Of a stretch of 64,000 bases of DNA, positions 11,516 to 24,100 are shown piece by piece. Every line of letters begins with the position of its first letter. Within the stretch, counting starts at the first letter, position 1. The notes beneath the pieces are model-generated. The model worked only from the letters and a program-made list of their open reading frames with translations, made no database searches and was not told the DNA's origin. The translations under genes and the position numbers were made by a program. Source of the stretch: Phialocephala subalpina (taxonomy: Eukaryota; Ascomycota; Leotiomycetes; Helotiales; Mollisiaceae); NCBI GenBank assembly GCA_900073065.1, contig FJOG01000012.1:233126-297125 (forward strand), in the 5' to 3' direction.

Positions 11516-13166
11516 CAACAACGATGGCATACCCCCTTTTTTCTGTCGCTACCACTGCTAGTCTCAACTGCTTCAATGTCCTCTCTCTCGGCCACGTCCT
11601 GCTCGGTTCATACATTCCTCGACGAACTCTAACGTTACGCAACCACGAAATATACTCTCGAGATACAATCGTCATCACGCTCCCTCGATCATAGGTCGCT
11701 CAGCTTCGCCGTCATTCGGCCTTTCCTAGCCTTTTGCTCTTCGATTGGTGCAATCCTTCATTCTCTCCTGACATTTCCTTGATGGCAACAATCAATCTAC
11801 GAACTCATGCACTTCAACACCGCCGCAACTCTGGACGCCAAAAGCTTCGCCAATAAAGACCCACCCGCTGCCGGGCTTCGGGTCAGCCATGGCACCTCAG
11901 AACGGCTCTGCTAGCTGTTGGTGTTGCTTCGACTTCTCTACAATGGTCCAACTACGACTTGCTTGGAGTCTCCCCTTTCCTTGCCTAACGACACCTTGAC
12001 GGCCTTTTCCTTTCTTTCACTGTACTTCATGCCCTCCTTAGATGGTCCCGGCTTCGGTTCAGCTCTCTTCTATTCTTTACTCCACACCCTTCAGTACAAC
12101 ATGGCAGTGGATATAGCCAAACTTCGGAAGATAGGCATCATTGCTTTGGACCTTTTTTTCCGCGAGGATATGACTTGTGCATGTTAACGTTGAGGTTCGT
12201 GTGGTTGTTTGCATTTTATTTCTTGTATGTACGGTTGATGGATACTGGAAGAGCGGAAGCGCGGTGATGCATGAGATGACATGACCTGAAATAAAATGTT
12301 TACGTTCTTGTTGTCGTCTGTTAACGCAATCAGTGAAAATTTGAGGAGGTTGATTTCGCATACTGAGACCGGTACCTCACCCCTCGCACTCACGATGACC
12401 CAATAACACGAACAGGATATATATTGCACCTCGCACAAGTGCAATGACGATTCCAAAATCTGATCGAAGTGACGATGTATTTGATATCAGTCTGTTGCAC
12501 GTCGAGAGTGACGACACACAAGCGAGAGCGGGTCACGGGCTCGTCATCGCCATCATCTCACCGGACCCCCCCGCAAGACTATAACAGATTGATTTCGTTG
12601 CATCTCGCAGCGATGACGAATATTTAAGTTTCATCTCATCTCATGTCCTAGATTACTCAATACTCGAAGACTGAGATGAGATCTTTGTTGTAAATCGGAC
12701 TGGTGACGCCACGCAAGCGAGCTCGAGTCAGGGGCTCGATGCGATGCGAGAGCGGCAAGACATGGCGAAAGTTTGGTCTGTGAATGAATAAGCAGGAGAT
12801 GAGGTGAGATGGATTGGTTTGTTGCATGTCGCATTCATGCCGAGGGGTAGGAAGAGAGTTTATCAGGGCGGGGTTAGAGGGATAGCATGCACGATATGTT
12901 TTATTCGTCTGAAGTCGCTAGGCGAGCGAAGAGAGGGTATCCATCCAGTACAGCATAGAAAAATGTTCCACCCATCCATAGAAAACGCCAAATCGATATG
13001 AGTGCAACCAGTCCTTGGCTTTTGTCCCAACACAACCCAAAATTTGTCCTCCTGCTCGCCAGAGCATGGTCTTGTCGCCTCTCCTATCTTTCCTACTTCA
13101 TCTCGTCCCAAGCTTGCCTCCCTTCGTGGATATCAGATATCTGATGTCGATGTATATTGTCTCTTC
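11516..13166. other. convergent intergenic region
   Basis: No supported gene. Two weakly similar GC-rich patches (about 12511-12545 and 12703-12745, sharing CAAGCGAG and GGGCTCG words) could be a degraded repeat. Confidence 0.4.
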
Positions 13167-13367
13167 CTATCTCATCTCAACCTCCTCCATATCTTCTCTT
13201 CGAATGATGGTCGATTCATCCGCGCTCCGTATGATAGTTGAGTCATCGGGATTTCGTCCGATGTTTGTCGAGACGGGAGGATTGAGCATCCATGCGGGAA
13301 TAACGCGAGCAGAGATGGTGCTTGCAAGAAGGAGGGTAAAGAGAACTTGGAGAGTTGATGAACGCAT
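13167..13367 (-). CDS. small secreted peptide, 66 residues
   Basis: I chose the ATG at 13367 because it opens into a clear signal peptide (MRSSTLQVLFTLLLASTISA). The frame extends upstream, but that part lacks coding character. The predicted mature peptide is about 46 residues, has no cysteines, is acidic at the C-terminus, and carries two near-identical units (DDSTIIR and DESTIIR) followed by RRED. It could be a secreted effector-like peptide or a processed precursor. The function is unknown, and a short ORF without homologues may also be chance. Confidence 0.45.
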   Translation of the reverse strand: MRSSTLQVLFTLLLASTISARVIPAWMLNPPVSTNIGRNPDDSTIIRSADESTIIRREDMEEVEMR

Positions 13368-14366
13368 GTTGAATGTTGTTGGTAGTGAGATAAGGAAGAG
13401 GTGTGATTTGGATGAAGAGGTCGAGAGGTTGACGGAGGACTTGAGGGGTTCAGGATGGCTTGAAGGCTTCTGAGAAGCTTGGAGAGAAGAGATCCACAGT
13501 AGGGTGAAATCCTTCTCATATAAGCCTTTCAGCTCCTGAGGGGAGGACCCCTCCTCAGTGTCAAACATTTCAACCCTCTTGTTCCGTGGGGCTGAGCCTA
13601 TCTCTCAGGCAACATCCCAGCCAAAAACGTCCATGCGACGATCTGATAATCAGTTAGCGGGTGATTGACAGATGCACCTGCAGGAAGAAGGAAAGATAAG
13701 CAGTGGGAAGAGACGTTTCTGAGACGTGAGGTGTGTCAGGGGGTTGGTTAGTGGTGAGTAAAGGTAAGCGAGAGGGGGTCCAAACGCTGGGGTGGCTTGG
13801 CTGTGGGGAAAGAAACTCAAATTTCCAGGGCCAGAGTGATTCGGGAGAATTGAATACGTTATTCCTCTATCTGATAGACCTCTGAGGAAAACAGTTATTC
13901 ATCCCGCTGACGTGCAGAATAAACGACACCGAGTAGTTAGTTGTCTTGCACCTTCTGCGACTTTTGAAAGCGGAAGAGAGCTCAATCTCGAGTATGCTTG
14001 GCTGAGAGCTTTGAATCTAGTAAGTGAATGTATTTTGCTCCCATAGTTGTTATATTCTTCGAATGTCCCAACTGTATGGGACTTTGAGGTGCCGTTTTGT
14101 CTTGGCATCGCGAGTCATCCTAGACAGTGAATCATGCGATGCGGTTCAAAGGGCTGAACACATTCTGAAGGATGAATCAGAGGGAACATTCAGAGCAATG
14201 CCAAGCAGCTTGGAGTCGAATCATCAAAAATGTGTTGCGCCGAGTATTTAGAGCCCGATCCCGTTTCCTTCTCATCGTTTAAACCAAACACTTCCTCGGA
14301 TCAAAGCACCGGAAAAACATAACATCGAAAACCTCGAACCACGAAAGTAACTTCTCAGTCACCACT
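13368..14366. other. intergenic region between divergent small genes
   Basis: This is the promoter side of both the secreted peptide and the 14367 gene. No other feature is supported. Confidence 0.4.
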
Positions 14367-14726
14367 ATGTCTGCAACAACCACAAAGCAGCCAGCTATTG
14401 AAGACTTATTCAAGAAGCTAGACGAGAGAATCAAGAAGGAAAGCAAGGGACAAACAAGAGATGCATCTCTGTATCTGAGTCTCAATTTTGAGTTAGAGGA
14501 TCTGAAGCAACAATGGGATGGCGCAAAGGACAGACGCTTGTCGGAGAAGAGTATGAGAGAGGACTTGACTCAGTTGGAAAGATGTCTGTGGACAGTTGGC
14601 CTGGTCTTGGACTTCTCTATCGCCGAGGAGGCCTGTGAGAATGATCGGATGTATCTGGGTGATCCGGGTACAGCGATGGATGGTTGCTTCGGTAATGAGC
14701 GCATGTTTTCAACACAGATCATCTAG
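14367..14726 (+). CDS. hypothetical protein, 119 residues
   Basis: A single-exon frame with a good ATG context (CACCACTATG). The protein is charged and helical for the first 75 residues (KKLDERIKKESKGQ and similar), followed by a Cys-containing tail. It has no signal peptide, membrane helix or recognised domain. It is perhaps a small coiled-coil protein. Coding character is moderate because the length exceeds chance and the amino acid composition is balanced. Confidence 0.45.
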   Translation: MSATTTKQPAIEDLFKKLDERIKKESKGQTRDASLYLSLNFELEDLKQQWDGAKDRRLSEKSMREDLTQLERCLWTVGLVLDFSIAEEACENDRMYLGDPGTAMDGCFGNERMFSTQII

Positions 14727-14988
14727 AATGCCACACTGACACAAGGTTCTCTCGCAAATATAATCCCATTGTGAAGGAAATGACATGTTTAACCCTCGCT
14801 AGATATCTTGCGAGCTCTATTCCTGGCTTCAGACGACTCGTTATATGGAGGCCCTTTGGCTAGCATACTGAGTACAAGGATTTGCAGTAGGGGAGCTGCA
14901 TGTGCGCGGACGTGTAGACGAATATCATTGGCTGATTGGGTATAGGAACACGGGGAATGAATACAGTTTGAACGCCAGAAAGGCTTGA

Positions 14989-16086
14989 TCACCAGCAGCA
15001 ATACCCGCCATCGACAACCTTGGAGATCCGTTAGCTTTCGATATTCAATGAAGCTTGACATTGGCATGAATAGAGGTATGACTTACAATATCGCTACCAT
15101 TCAGATAGGAGCTAGCATCACTGGCCATCCAAACGATAGTGCCTTGCATCTCGCTGGGATGAGCAAGCCGGCCCATCGGCACATCTTTGACCCATCCCTC
15201 TTCGATATGCTTTCCTTCTTTCGCCAGGAGATCGATGATCAGGTCTGTCTTCATGTACCCAGGGCATAGATTGTTGACACGGATGCCTTTTGGGCCCCAC
15301 TACAACTGATTAGTGGCTGAGTAGGTTTGATGGACCGGGATCAAAGCCATACCTCTGTTGCGAGACTCCTTCCGAGCAATGAGACTGCGCCTTTCGACTA
15401 CATCCAGTTAGCATATAGGGCCGACAACAAACACATTTCATGCGTTGTTCATTTGGAGAAAGTCCACGTACCGCATTGTATGCTGCTTGCTTCTGTGGAC
15501 GCACGCAGATTTTAGCACTCATGCTAGAAACTAATATCAAGTTGCCTCTGATCTCCTGCTCTATCCAATACTTTCCAGCTTCTTTTGCGAAAAGAAAACT
15601 GCCATTCAGGTTTATGTCTATCATCTTCTTCCATCGATCGTATGCGTAGTTCTCGGCTTCGAAGTTCTCCACGATGCCTGCTGCCGTCACAACAACGTCC
15701 ACCTTCCCAAAGTCCTTGACAATGGTTCCCCACGTATCTTTGACTTGGTCTTCAGATGTGACATCGCAGGCGTAGGCTCGTAATTCTGGCTTGCAGTTCT
15801 CGGTCGAGGATTGGGAGGAGATGTGCTCAGTGATGTGCTTGACGGAGGCTTTTCCTTCTTCTAGTGACAGGTCTATGCATGCACCGCGGGCCCCGCTCTT
15901 AGCAAAAGCTGTGAGAAATTCTTTCCCAAGACCTCGAGCTGCCCCTGTCACTACGCATATCTTGCCTTCCAATGAGAATGCAGGGAGCGTCATGAGGGTT
16001 CGACATGATAGCGACGTCGGTATAGATCTGCGGACGGAAGTGCGGAGAAAGCTCCGGCGAACGAGCGGTAAGAGAGAGTTCGACAT
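14989..16086 (-). CDS. short-chain dehydrogenase/reductase
   Basis: The four exons are 16086-15472, 15397-15353, 15299-15087 and 15018-14989, giving 300 residues. The introns are 74, 53 and 68 bp. The cofactor motif TGAARGLG is at 47-54. Then come an AAG motif (TAAG in place of NNAG), the catalytic Ser segment LVSSMSA, and YNASK with Tyr203 and Lys207, which is created only by splicing exons 1 and 2. The end VDGGYCCW is typical of classical SDRs related to fungal sorbose reductase and arabinitol dehydrogenase-like enzymes. The N-terminal 32 residues are Arg/Ser-rich without acidic residues, so mitochondrial import is possible. The substrate is unknown; NAD(P)H-dependent keto/hydroxyl interconversion is expected. 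Confidence 0.88.
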
Positions 16087-16993
16087 CGTGTTCGACGGCG
16101 GAAAGATGTTCGGTTTGGAGGATGAAGAAGGACGATCGCGAGCTTTATATTAGTTCCCGTGCCGTTAGTCCTCAAGCAATAAAGCATAGTGTACTACCTC
16201 GCTGTACTTTCCCCGGCCAAGCTGGCCAAGTGAGGGGAAAGCAGGCACAATCATCGTGAGATTTTGGTGGTTGGCGGGGGCCTGAGACCTCGATTGAGCA
16301 ACGGGCAGAGACAGGGCACGGAATTGACGGAGTCGGGGTATGAATCTCGTCACACATCACTACCGACACCGTAATTCGTCCCTCAAAGCGTTGGGCTCCT
16401 GTTTAGTTTGCCGTCATGAAGAGCAAACCGGTCGTTGGTTCGGAGCTTGGTCCGTTGAACGCTGGGGCTTGTGGAGGAGGGAGGAGAGAGGAAGGACGCG
16501 GGGATAAATTTAGGTTGACAGAAATAGTAGGACACCACACGTGATATAATATATTGCAGGGGTTTAATGAGGAGAAAGTATGGCGAGAGACATGGCTGAA
16601 GAACTGATGAAAATATCCTCCGCTGTCCATGTATATTGATTGTGTAGCAGAAGTGGTGGCGACTCGACGCTGCAACGGTGTCCACCAGTTGTTTGAGCCC
16701 CCTCGGTCCTCGAGACGAGCCTTGCACCTCGTATCGAGCACAGTTGCTCAGAGCGTGACCTCTTCGAAGCCCCTCCACACATTCTGCTTGTTTCCCATGG
16801 TAATAGTGGACTTTCGAGTCCGAGGAGCAGAGCTTCGGCTTGGCACCCTCTATACCCATTGGGAACGCGGCTCGAGGGTCTTCCCCTGGTCTCTAGAGTA
16901 TGGTGACCTGCCGACAAGAAGACAAGGCTTGAGCAAACGCAACGATTCGTAGATTCTTGGGAAATATATACGGGTGTGGCAGTTCGCGAAAGC
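16087..16993. other. intergenic region, SDR promoter side
   Basis: Several overlapping minus frames exist, but none has a recognisable domain or consistent start. They are treated as non-coding. Confidence 0.35.
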
Positions 16994-17628
16994 TCATTGT
17001 CCAAGTTGTTCTCCCCGAACGACAGGACCATGCCCACGCTCTCCAGGTCTGCCTGGTCGTAGTATTGGTCCATGAGGACCCTGAGCATGGACTCCTCCAC
17101 TTTCGTCCTTGTCGATTCTCTCACCAATGGCACCATCCCTGTTTGCCCTCCAGACACCACCTTCCTCACCACCAAATTCCTCCTTTTTCCATACCTCAAC
17201 CCTCTCTTTGCATTCCTCGAGGGCTTCCTCGCCGGCTCTCCAAGCAGCTTGACGGTGAGGCGATGATACCGTGATCAGAATGCTCTCTTCGGCAACAGGG
17301 ACAACACCAAGACGATGTATCATTGCAATTGACGTTAGAGAATGTTTTTCTCGAATGCTTTTGCAAATTGAGAGCATAGTTTGGAGAGCACGTGGCTCAT
17401 ACGAGGTATACTGAAGCTCTTTAACGGGCTTTCCGGCGAAGTTGTCGCGTGTAGTCCCTGGTCTAAGTCAATATCAAGCTATCGAAGGAGGATCCGTCGT
17501 ATCTTGCCAGCAAAGAGGACAATAGCACCGGCTTTTGGACTCCGGACACGATCCATCATAGATTTAGCATCCAGGTTGTCGTGTGTCAAGGCAACATAGC
17601 AGTCTTCCTCTTGTAGCTCGTTCGCCAT
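16994..17628 (-). CDS. cnxH: molybdopterin synthase catalytic (large) subunit
   Basis: The exons are 17628-17508 and 17457-16994, giving 194 residues. The intron (50 bp) has a GC donor (GCAAGA) and a CAG acceptor. Splicing restores the conserved FAGTTRDNF segment of the MoaE/MOCS2B family. Further family signatures are ELQYTSYEPRA, IHRLGVVPVAEESI, SPHR and the C-terminal VEVWKKEEF lysines that act in sulfur transfer. It joins the small subunit to convert precursor Z (cPMP) to molybdopterin, needed for nitrate reductase and other Mo enzymes; the Aspergillus gene is cnxH. I chose MANEL as the start. An upstream ATG would add 24 residues. The C-terminal 40 residues after WRAN are unusual and Gly-rich, so a further 3' intron is possible. 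Confidence 0.85.
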
Positions 17629-17844
17629 GACTATTTTAACAGTGATTAATAGTCCAGGGAGAGAGGAAGTAATGCAGACTTCCAAGTTGGGATAGCGCAA
17701 TTCACGTGATATTTTGCGCTAGCGGCCGAGGCCGGTTATTCAAAGGAAGGCGACCTTCTCATTATCAGTCGCATTCCACACTATAAACTAACTTCTACCT
17801 TAAACTTGCATTTACATTTGCGAATACCAAGGTCGCAAATCAAT

Positions 17845-20366
17845 ATGAGCCACAGTCGGCCACGCCCATCTGCTGGGCACGATTCCACCATGTACGACGA
17901 CGAACCGGAGGACTATTACCGTGGCCCCTCATCCTCCCAAGGCTACCAGAATTCGAGGCAGGGTAAAAGATAGACTGGAGATGGAACCTACCTTGAATTA
18001 TGCTGATATTCGATGTCTAAAGATTATTCAAGATCCCCTCCGCGGGGTCCAGCAGGCGAAAGACCAGTGTATGGAGAACGTTATGTGGAGGACCGACACC
18101 ACAACTATGATCGCAGACGCTCACGATCCCCACGAAGAGAAGGCAGAGGCCGGTATACCGATCGCGATAAGGAAGACTACCGCTCGCCATCGCGGGATCG
18201 AAGTCGAAGTCATTCCCCTTACTTCGGTGGTCCTCCGAATCGCAATGTTATACTCGAGGGAATTCCTCTTGAATGGACTCAGGAAGACGTTGGCCGCCCC
18301 ATTTCCCCTTCTTGCGGATCTTCCATCATCCCAACCCGCTCGTACATAAGTGTTTGTTAAGCAAAACTTTGAACCCTGGCTAAGCAAGAGTTGGCCATTG
18401 TGGCCGTTCTCTCGGATTTACAGATTCTCAATGAACTTCAGCATGGTCTTCGGCTCGAGGGCTTGGAAGAGGTTAGATTGATCAAAGATAAGCGCACTGG
18501 TAACGATACCACTGAGTTTCTTTAGACCCTAGCTAATTCATCGTTAGGACAATCTCGAGGATTCGCATTTGCACAATTCGTTGGCATTAGTGAAGCAAGA
18601 AGATTTCTCGATCGATGCTATCCTACCGTACAACTCTATGGCCCTGGCCATACCGATCTGGCATCGACCAACGAACCCAACAAAGTCAGGATAGCCTATA
18701 GTCGAGATAGGGACGACCGAGACAAAGCCGGTAAAGGCGAAGACGATTGGAAGTGTGAAGTTGTATGTTGTGCCATAGCATTTGTGCTCAACATCCTAAT
18801 GGGATACAGTGCTCTCTTCCCAACTTCTCGCATCGGACTCTGTGTTTCCGATGCAATGCCCCAAGGACTCGTACGGAACCCCTTTGCCATGATATGATAG
18901 GTATGTTGCTGATCTCTGTAGGAGCAACTGCGCATGGCGTTGTCGTCGCACAGGCCAATATGTCCACGTTCTCTGGCTTTGCAACCACTGGTGATAGCGA
19001 TGTCTCTCCCGATGGCACCGCATCTCAATTTCTGCTACTGCGTGGTCTCGAACCTGGTGTTACCGAGGAACTCCTAGCCAAAGGCGTCAGCAAGCTGTGC
19101 AAAATCAAGGCTGGCACACCTCCGTCTGATCTACAAGGCGCAAAAAAGAGGCAGATTGCGTCGACAACAACCGATGCTAGCCTTGGTGCCAAAGATGGCT
19201 CTCTGCGACGAGTCCTATTGGTTCGCGACAGGAAGACAAACGACAGTTGGAGGTACGGTTTTGCCGAGTTCAACACGGTGGAAGACGCGCAAGCTGCAAT
19301 GGCGAAGTACAAAGCATCCGACAAGTTCACAATTTCCTCAAAGCCGGTCTTGCTGTCATATATCCATGCAGGAGTTTTCGTGCCAGTCCTTCATCCATTA
19401 GGCGATGAGTACGCCAAATTTACATTCAGTCCTTTGTCGAATACTGCCATCAAGCTGATGTATTGGGACGAAGCAGCCTATGCAAACGAGCTAGCCGTGG
19501 CGACGCCAGATGCGCCGTCGGCTATCAAGACCAAAGAATCTGAACATGCGAAGTTCGCAGCAGCTGCTGCAAACGAAGGTCTCGTAGGCAATGGCAAGGA
19601 CGGAGAACCTAAGCTGAAGAAGCGGAAGGTAGAGAAGGACTCGAAAGTCGTAGCGCCTCATCTGCAATTCTGGACGAACAGACACGCCGAGCTTCATGGT
19701 ATCCCGCCTAAAGACCCGGAGGAGGAAACATCGAATTCTGGACCTGCGACACCCTTAAAGAAAGCTCCAGCGTCTACAGAGGCACTGCCTAGCCAAACTT
19801 TTGCTGACTTAGAACGGAAATGCTGTCTACTATGTTCACGACAATTCAAGACTGAGGCAGATGTAAACAAGCACGAACGTATGAGCCAGCTTCACAGAGA
19901 CAATATGAAGAACGAGGATCTTGTTTCTAAGGCCCTAGCAAAGCTCAACAAACCCAAAGGATCCGCAACCGAAAGCTCAGCCTACCGAGACAGAGCCAAG
20001 GAACGACGCCAGGCATTCAATCAACCCAAGCAACCTGCTGCGCAGCACAATCGGACTGCAAAGGAATCCAATGGCGGGTCATCACCCAAGAAAGAAAAAG
20101 AAGAAGCGCCACCAGTTCAGTCCAAGGGTGCAGCTCTTCTGGGGAAAATGGGCTGGACTGCTGGGGAAGGACTTGGGGCACAAGGAACAGGGAGAACCGA
20201 TGCTATTGTCACCGAATTATATTCTCAGGGAGTTGGACTAGGCGCACAGGGTGGGAAGGTTGGAGATGCTGCAGAAGAAGCACATCGGCAAACCAAGGGG
20301 AGCTATGCCGATTTCGTGAGCAGCGTGAAGGACAAGGCGAAGGAGAGGTTCCAAAGCCTTGCATAG
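17845..20366 (+). CDS. RBM5/RBM10-like RNA-binding splicing factor
   Basis: The six exons are 17845-17962, 18023-18288, 18424-18499, 18548-18762, 18810-18870 and 18922-20366, giving 726 residues. Domain order is an Arg/Ser-rich N-terminus (SPRREGRGRY, SRDRSRSHSP), RRM1 (VILEGIPL ... SRGFAFAQF, about 110-190), a RanBP2 zinc finger (WKCEVCSLPNF ... CFRCNAPR), RRM2 starting at FLLLRGLEPG, a C2H2/U1-like finger (CCLLCSRQF ... HERMSQLH) and a C-terminal G-patch (GAALLGKMGW). This order matches metazoan RBM5/6/10, factors of early spliceosome and alternative splicing; the protein is nuclear. Intron 2 has a weak GTTGGC donor and is 135 bp, so that junction is the least certain. Other introns are 47-60 bp. 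Confidence 0.85.
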
Positions 20367-21137
20367 ATAAGAATATTTCATGGGACAAGAATCTCCCAGC
20401 CCCCGGAATTATGGGTCTTGTGGAATCGTGCCCTTGTCCAACTCCGGAACCGATGAGCCGATGCAATCGGGCGCTTCGCGCGCCAGCCTTCACGAGATGC
20501 TTGGTCAAAAATGTTCCTTGGCACTCTTTTCCAACATTCAAGCAAAGGAAACTTCTATCATGGTCACACAAGGATATCACGGATCAGCGCCATTCGCCAG
20601 TTCAGTGTCTCCCGCAGACCTAAAGCAGTAAGGCGCATCAGCCACCAGATGCAAGGGCCCTGGGACCAAAGAAACAAATGGCACACCACTTGGGATGTTG
20701 GTTTTGAAATCTGGAGCATGAATTCATAATTATTTGAGTGCCTCATACATTGAGTGTGTGCAAGTCAATCTGCTATTCTGGAGTCCCGAACTTCTGAACG
20801 ATGTGCTGTAGAAAAGATCCTTGAGTACTGACATGCTCTGATTTATTTCCTTTTCTCTCTCTGTCCATCCCATGCATCACGGCCCAGTTGTCACAAATCA
20901 AACAGGCTCCAGTGAGTCACATTGGATGCCTGCTGCTTCTTTTCCTGCATTCCCCAATCATTTCTTCTCGTTGTCTCAACTTTCCAACACGCCGCTCTTC
21001 ACCGCTGCCTTACGTTTGCGGACCGTGCCGACCACGCGGGAGCCTCAGATGATGTGTTTGCTCTCATTCCCCGGATTTCTTCAGTCCCATCCGATGTTCT
21101 TTCTTTCGGAGATTGTTTTGTAATACATTGCCCCACA
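20367..21137. other. intergenic spacer and promoter of the next gene
   Basis: No supported gene. It is CT-rich before 21138. Confidence 0.45.
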
Positions 21138-24100
21138 ATGCAAAGCTCAGCAGACGACACAACCATGGCGATAACTACGTCACATACGATTAATGACCTC
21201 TGTGCGATCCTTGGGTATGAGCGAGGACATCCAACACGAGTGAAGTTTAAGTTCTTAGAAGTCATTGACACGTTCTACCACCAGCACCTGAGCAAGGGGA
21301 ATGTGATTCCGAACAGCCTCAAAAACCTTCCCGAAGGAGCCGTGGAGTGTGCTTTGGAGTTCCTACAGCTTGGATACGCAGAGCAATTCTGGCCCGCGAC
21401 TTTTGAGGAAGTTCCAGTCTGGCCTGCTGATCGAGAGTGGTAAGTTGTGTCCATTGCAAACCTGAGATATGTACATGGGCTTCATTACACTCTGAAACTC
21501 AGATCTCACCATCATCCTATAACATCATCTCTAGCTTTTACTGACATTTAGTCAGTATTATACAAGCCGTTGCGCACATTTTTCGCCGTAAAGCGATTAG
21601 TTACCTTTTACACAAAGCTCCGAAGGGAACCCTTGGTCACTGTGCCAGCCGAAAAAATGTGGACGCCCCTAAGGAGAAATGCAAGCGGAAAAGGAATAAG
21701 AAGATACGCGTGAGCCTCCTGCCTTCTACAATTATGATGCGTCTCTGACAGAATGTGAACAGAGACCGAAAACCGGAGACGAAATGTGCAGAGAGGTAGT
21801 GGATTTGTCGCCTGAATTGTCACAACCAAAACCTTGGAACGACCCACCTAACGATCCAAACCCAAAGGTGTGCGTTTCATATATCAAGAGTATCAATCCT
21901 ATGGACGACGGCTCAAGGGGATTGACTAAGGAATGGCTAGCAAAGGTAAGATCACTTGTTCTTTCGCGGCTTTGAGGTCGAATACTTAACCTTAATAGGA
22001 GGATGCTGCTTGGCCTATTTGTGAAAACCGTCGTCTGCAGCGCTTCATGCACGAAAATAACTTCTATCTCCCCGTTGTTCATGGGGACGAGGAGCGATCC
22101 CACACCATCAAATTTCTCAGCAGTCTTCTAGAGGGAACAGAATTAGAAGGCATCGGCGGCATTGCGTTCTGCAAGGCCCAAAGCCGAATGTTCGAACAAG
22201 TCAAGCATCTGACCATTCAATTGACCAAAGCACCTACTTTGGTCCTTGAATGTCGTCGGGATTTCACGGTGCACAAAACAAATCGCTTCGATACAATTTG
22301 GCAAAGGAGGGAAATACTCTGGGGCTCCCCATCTTCTTCTTCCGAGGATGAGAATTATGGACTCAAACCTACGAAACGTCGAAAGACGAAGCCCATCCAA
22401 CGCAGACAAAAGCATGCTTCTCCTTGCATGTTGTCACGACCTGGAAGTCTAGAGCGAAGACTGCAAGCAGACTTAGTTTCTACGGCAGCGGATGCTATGA
22501 GACTAAGTAATAATTTGCCCGACCTTTCCGCTCTTGATGTGCCTCCTGGAATGGTACAACACATGGTGAATATCGCGGCTTCAAAGCAATACCGCGCATA
22601 CTGATTTGGATTACTAGGAAATGTCATCCATTGAGGATGCCATGTTACCGACAGGTCAAGATGTGATGCTGTCCGACCAGCCAAGTTTCTCAACACGCAG
22701 CTTGGCTAGCAACGATAGTATTTCAGCCGATACGATGTGGAGAAACGGGATATCTCCCGCTACCACTCCTGGTCTTTCTCCATCAAGGGAGCTAATGGAT
22801 GCAAGCCATGATGGAACTGTGCAGGGCCAGAGCACCCTGAACTCGAGGTATGTCATTGCTCGCACTGCTCTCTTTTGTAATTTATGAGAGGCGACACTTC
22901 CTCTACACCATCTCCCACTGACTCAATCTGTTGCAAATACTAATCATCTCCTGTTTGTAGAGTTCCGGAGCTTAATCTCGCGCGAGATACCGTCAAGGAG
23001 TCTCGGATTGTGGAACTGCTGATAAAGGCGAAAGTATCACCAAAACTGAGGAAAGTGCGAGTGAAAACTGAGCCTCCGACTTCCAATTCCACACTCATCT
23101 CCAAAGTCCCAGTCGGAACAGCAGGATGCGGCACGAACATGCCGATCGATCTTACCGACGACGAAATGTTCCACATTCCTGGAGAGCAGGACAGAGATGA
23201 TGAAGACCCGGGGTTGGCAAATGCTCCGGCATATGTTGACAATATTGCCCGAAACTGGAGCGACGACCGCCGTTCTCTTCATTCGAAGACGACAACACAA
23301 AGGTCGCCCTCACTTGAGAACCAAGAGAGGGCTGTTCCGAACAAAAGTCCACAGAGAGAATCCTCGATCCATGCCGCTTCAGCTGTCTCGATACCACCTG
23401 CGCTTCCTCTCGACATGCCTGCTCACGGCATTGCTTCTGCTTGCCCACCTCGTCCCAATCAGTCGCTAAGCACTCCGTCGGTGTCCACAAGCTGTCAACC
23501 CCCCATCACCAGTCCAGCTACAACGATCCACTGCTCAAAGCAAACCCCCAGAGATGCCTCTAGATCGCTTGCTCAACAACTCGATCGACAATCTAAGAAG
23601 ACGACCAAGGACAAAGCCTCAAGATCCGAAAGCCTTCCCGGTCAGGCCACATTGTTGAGTGACCTTGTCCAAGAACCGTTGAAGCAGCCACCACCACGCT
23701 CTCAGACATCACCCGGTGCTTTGAAGCCTGGCAATGCGAAATTGAAGAAGACCAGTGATCTCTTCGACAGCGAGTCAATGAAACAGAGGCAGCAGATCAT
23801 CAACGAAGAGTATGCGAAAATGTTGTCCTCGGCTGGAGGACCAGCAAACTCCGAAGCTCCAGTGGCAAGCCAGAGTGATGGACTTACTGGTATGAGTTGC
23901 CACGATGACAAGCAGGTGAATTTGAAACGGGCTAGTGGCAAGCCAGCAGTGCTCCAACAGCCGAAAACCGACCAGGCGAGGGTTGACCCAGCCAAGTCTA
24001 ACCAGGCAAAAGCAGACCAATCGAAGAAAGAGACGTACAAATTGAAACTTCTTAAGTTGAAGGAAACAATGTCAGCTGATTATCCTAGTTCGACTCCTCT

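Noticed and set aside
10904..11530. 208-codon minus-strand frame opposite the C2H2 gene
   Set aside because: Antisense shadow; the plus strand carries clear Cys/His motifs.
16564..17199. 211-codon minus frame overlapping molybdopterin synthase
   Set aside because: It runs in another frame through the synthase coding exon and has no recognisable features.
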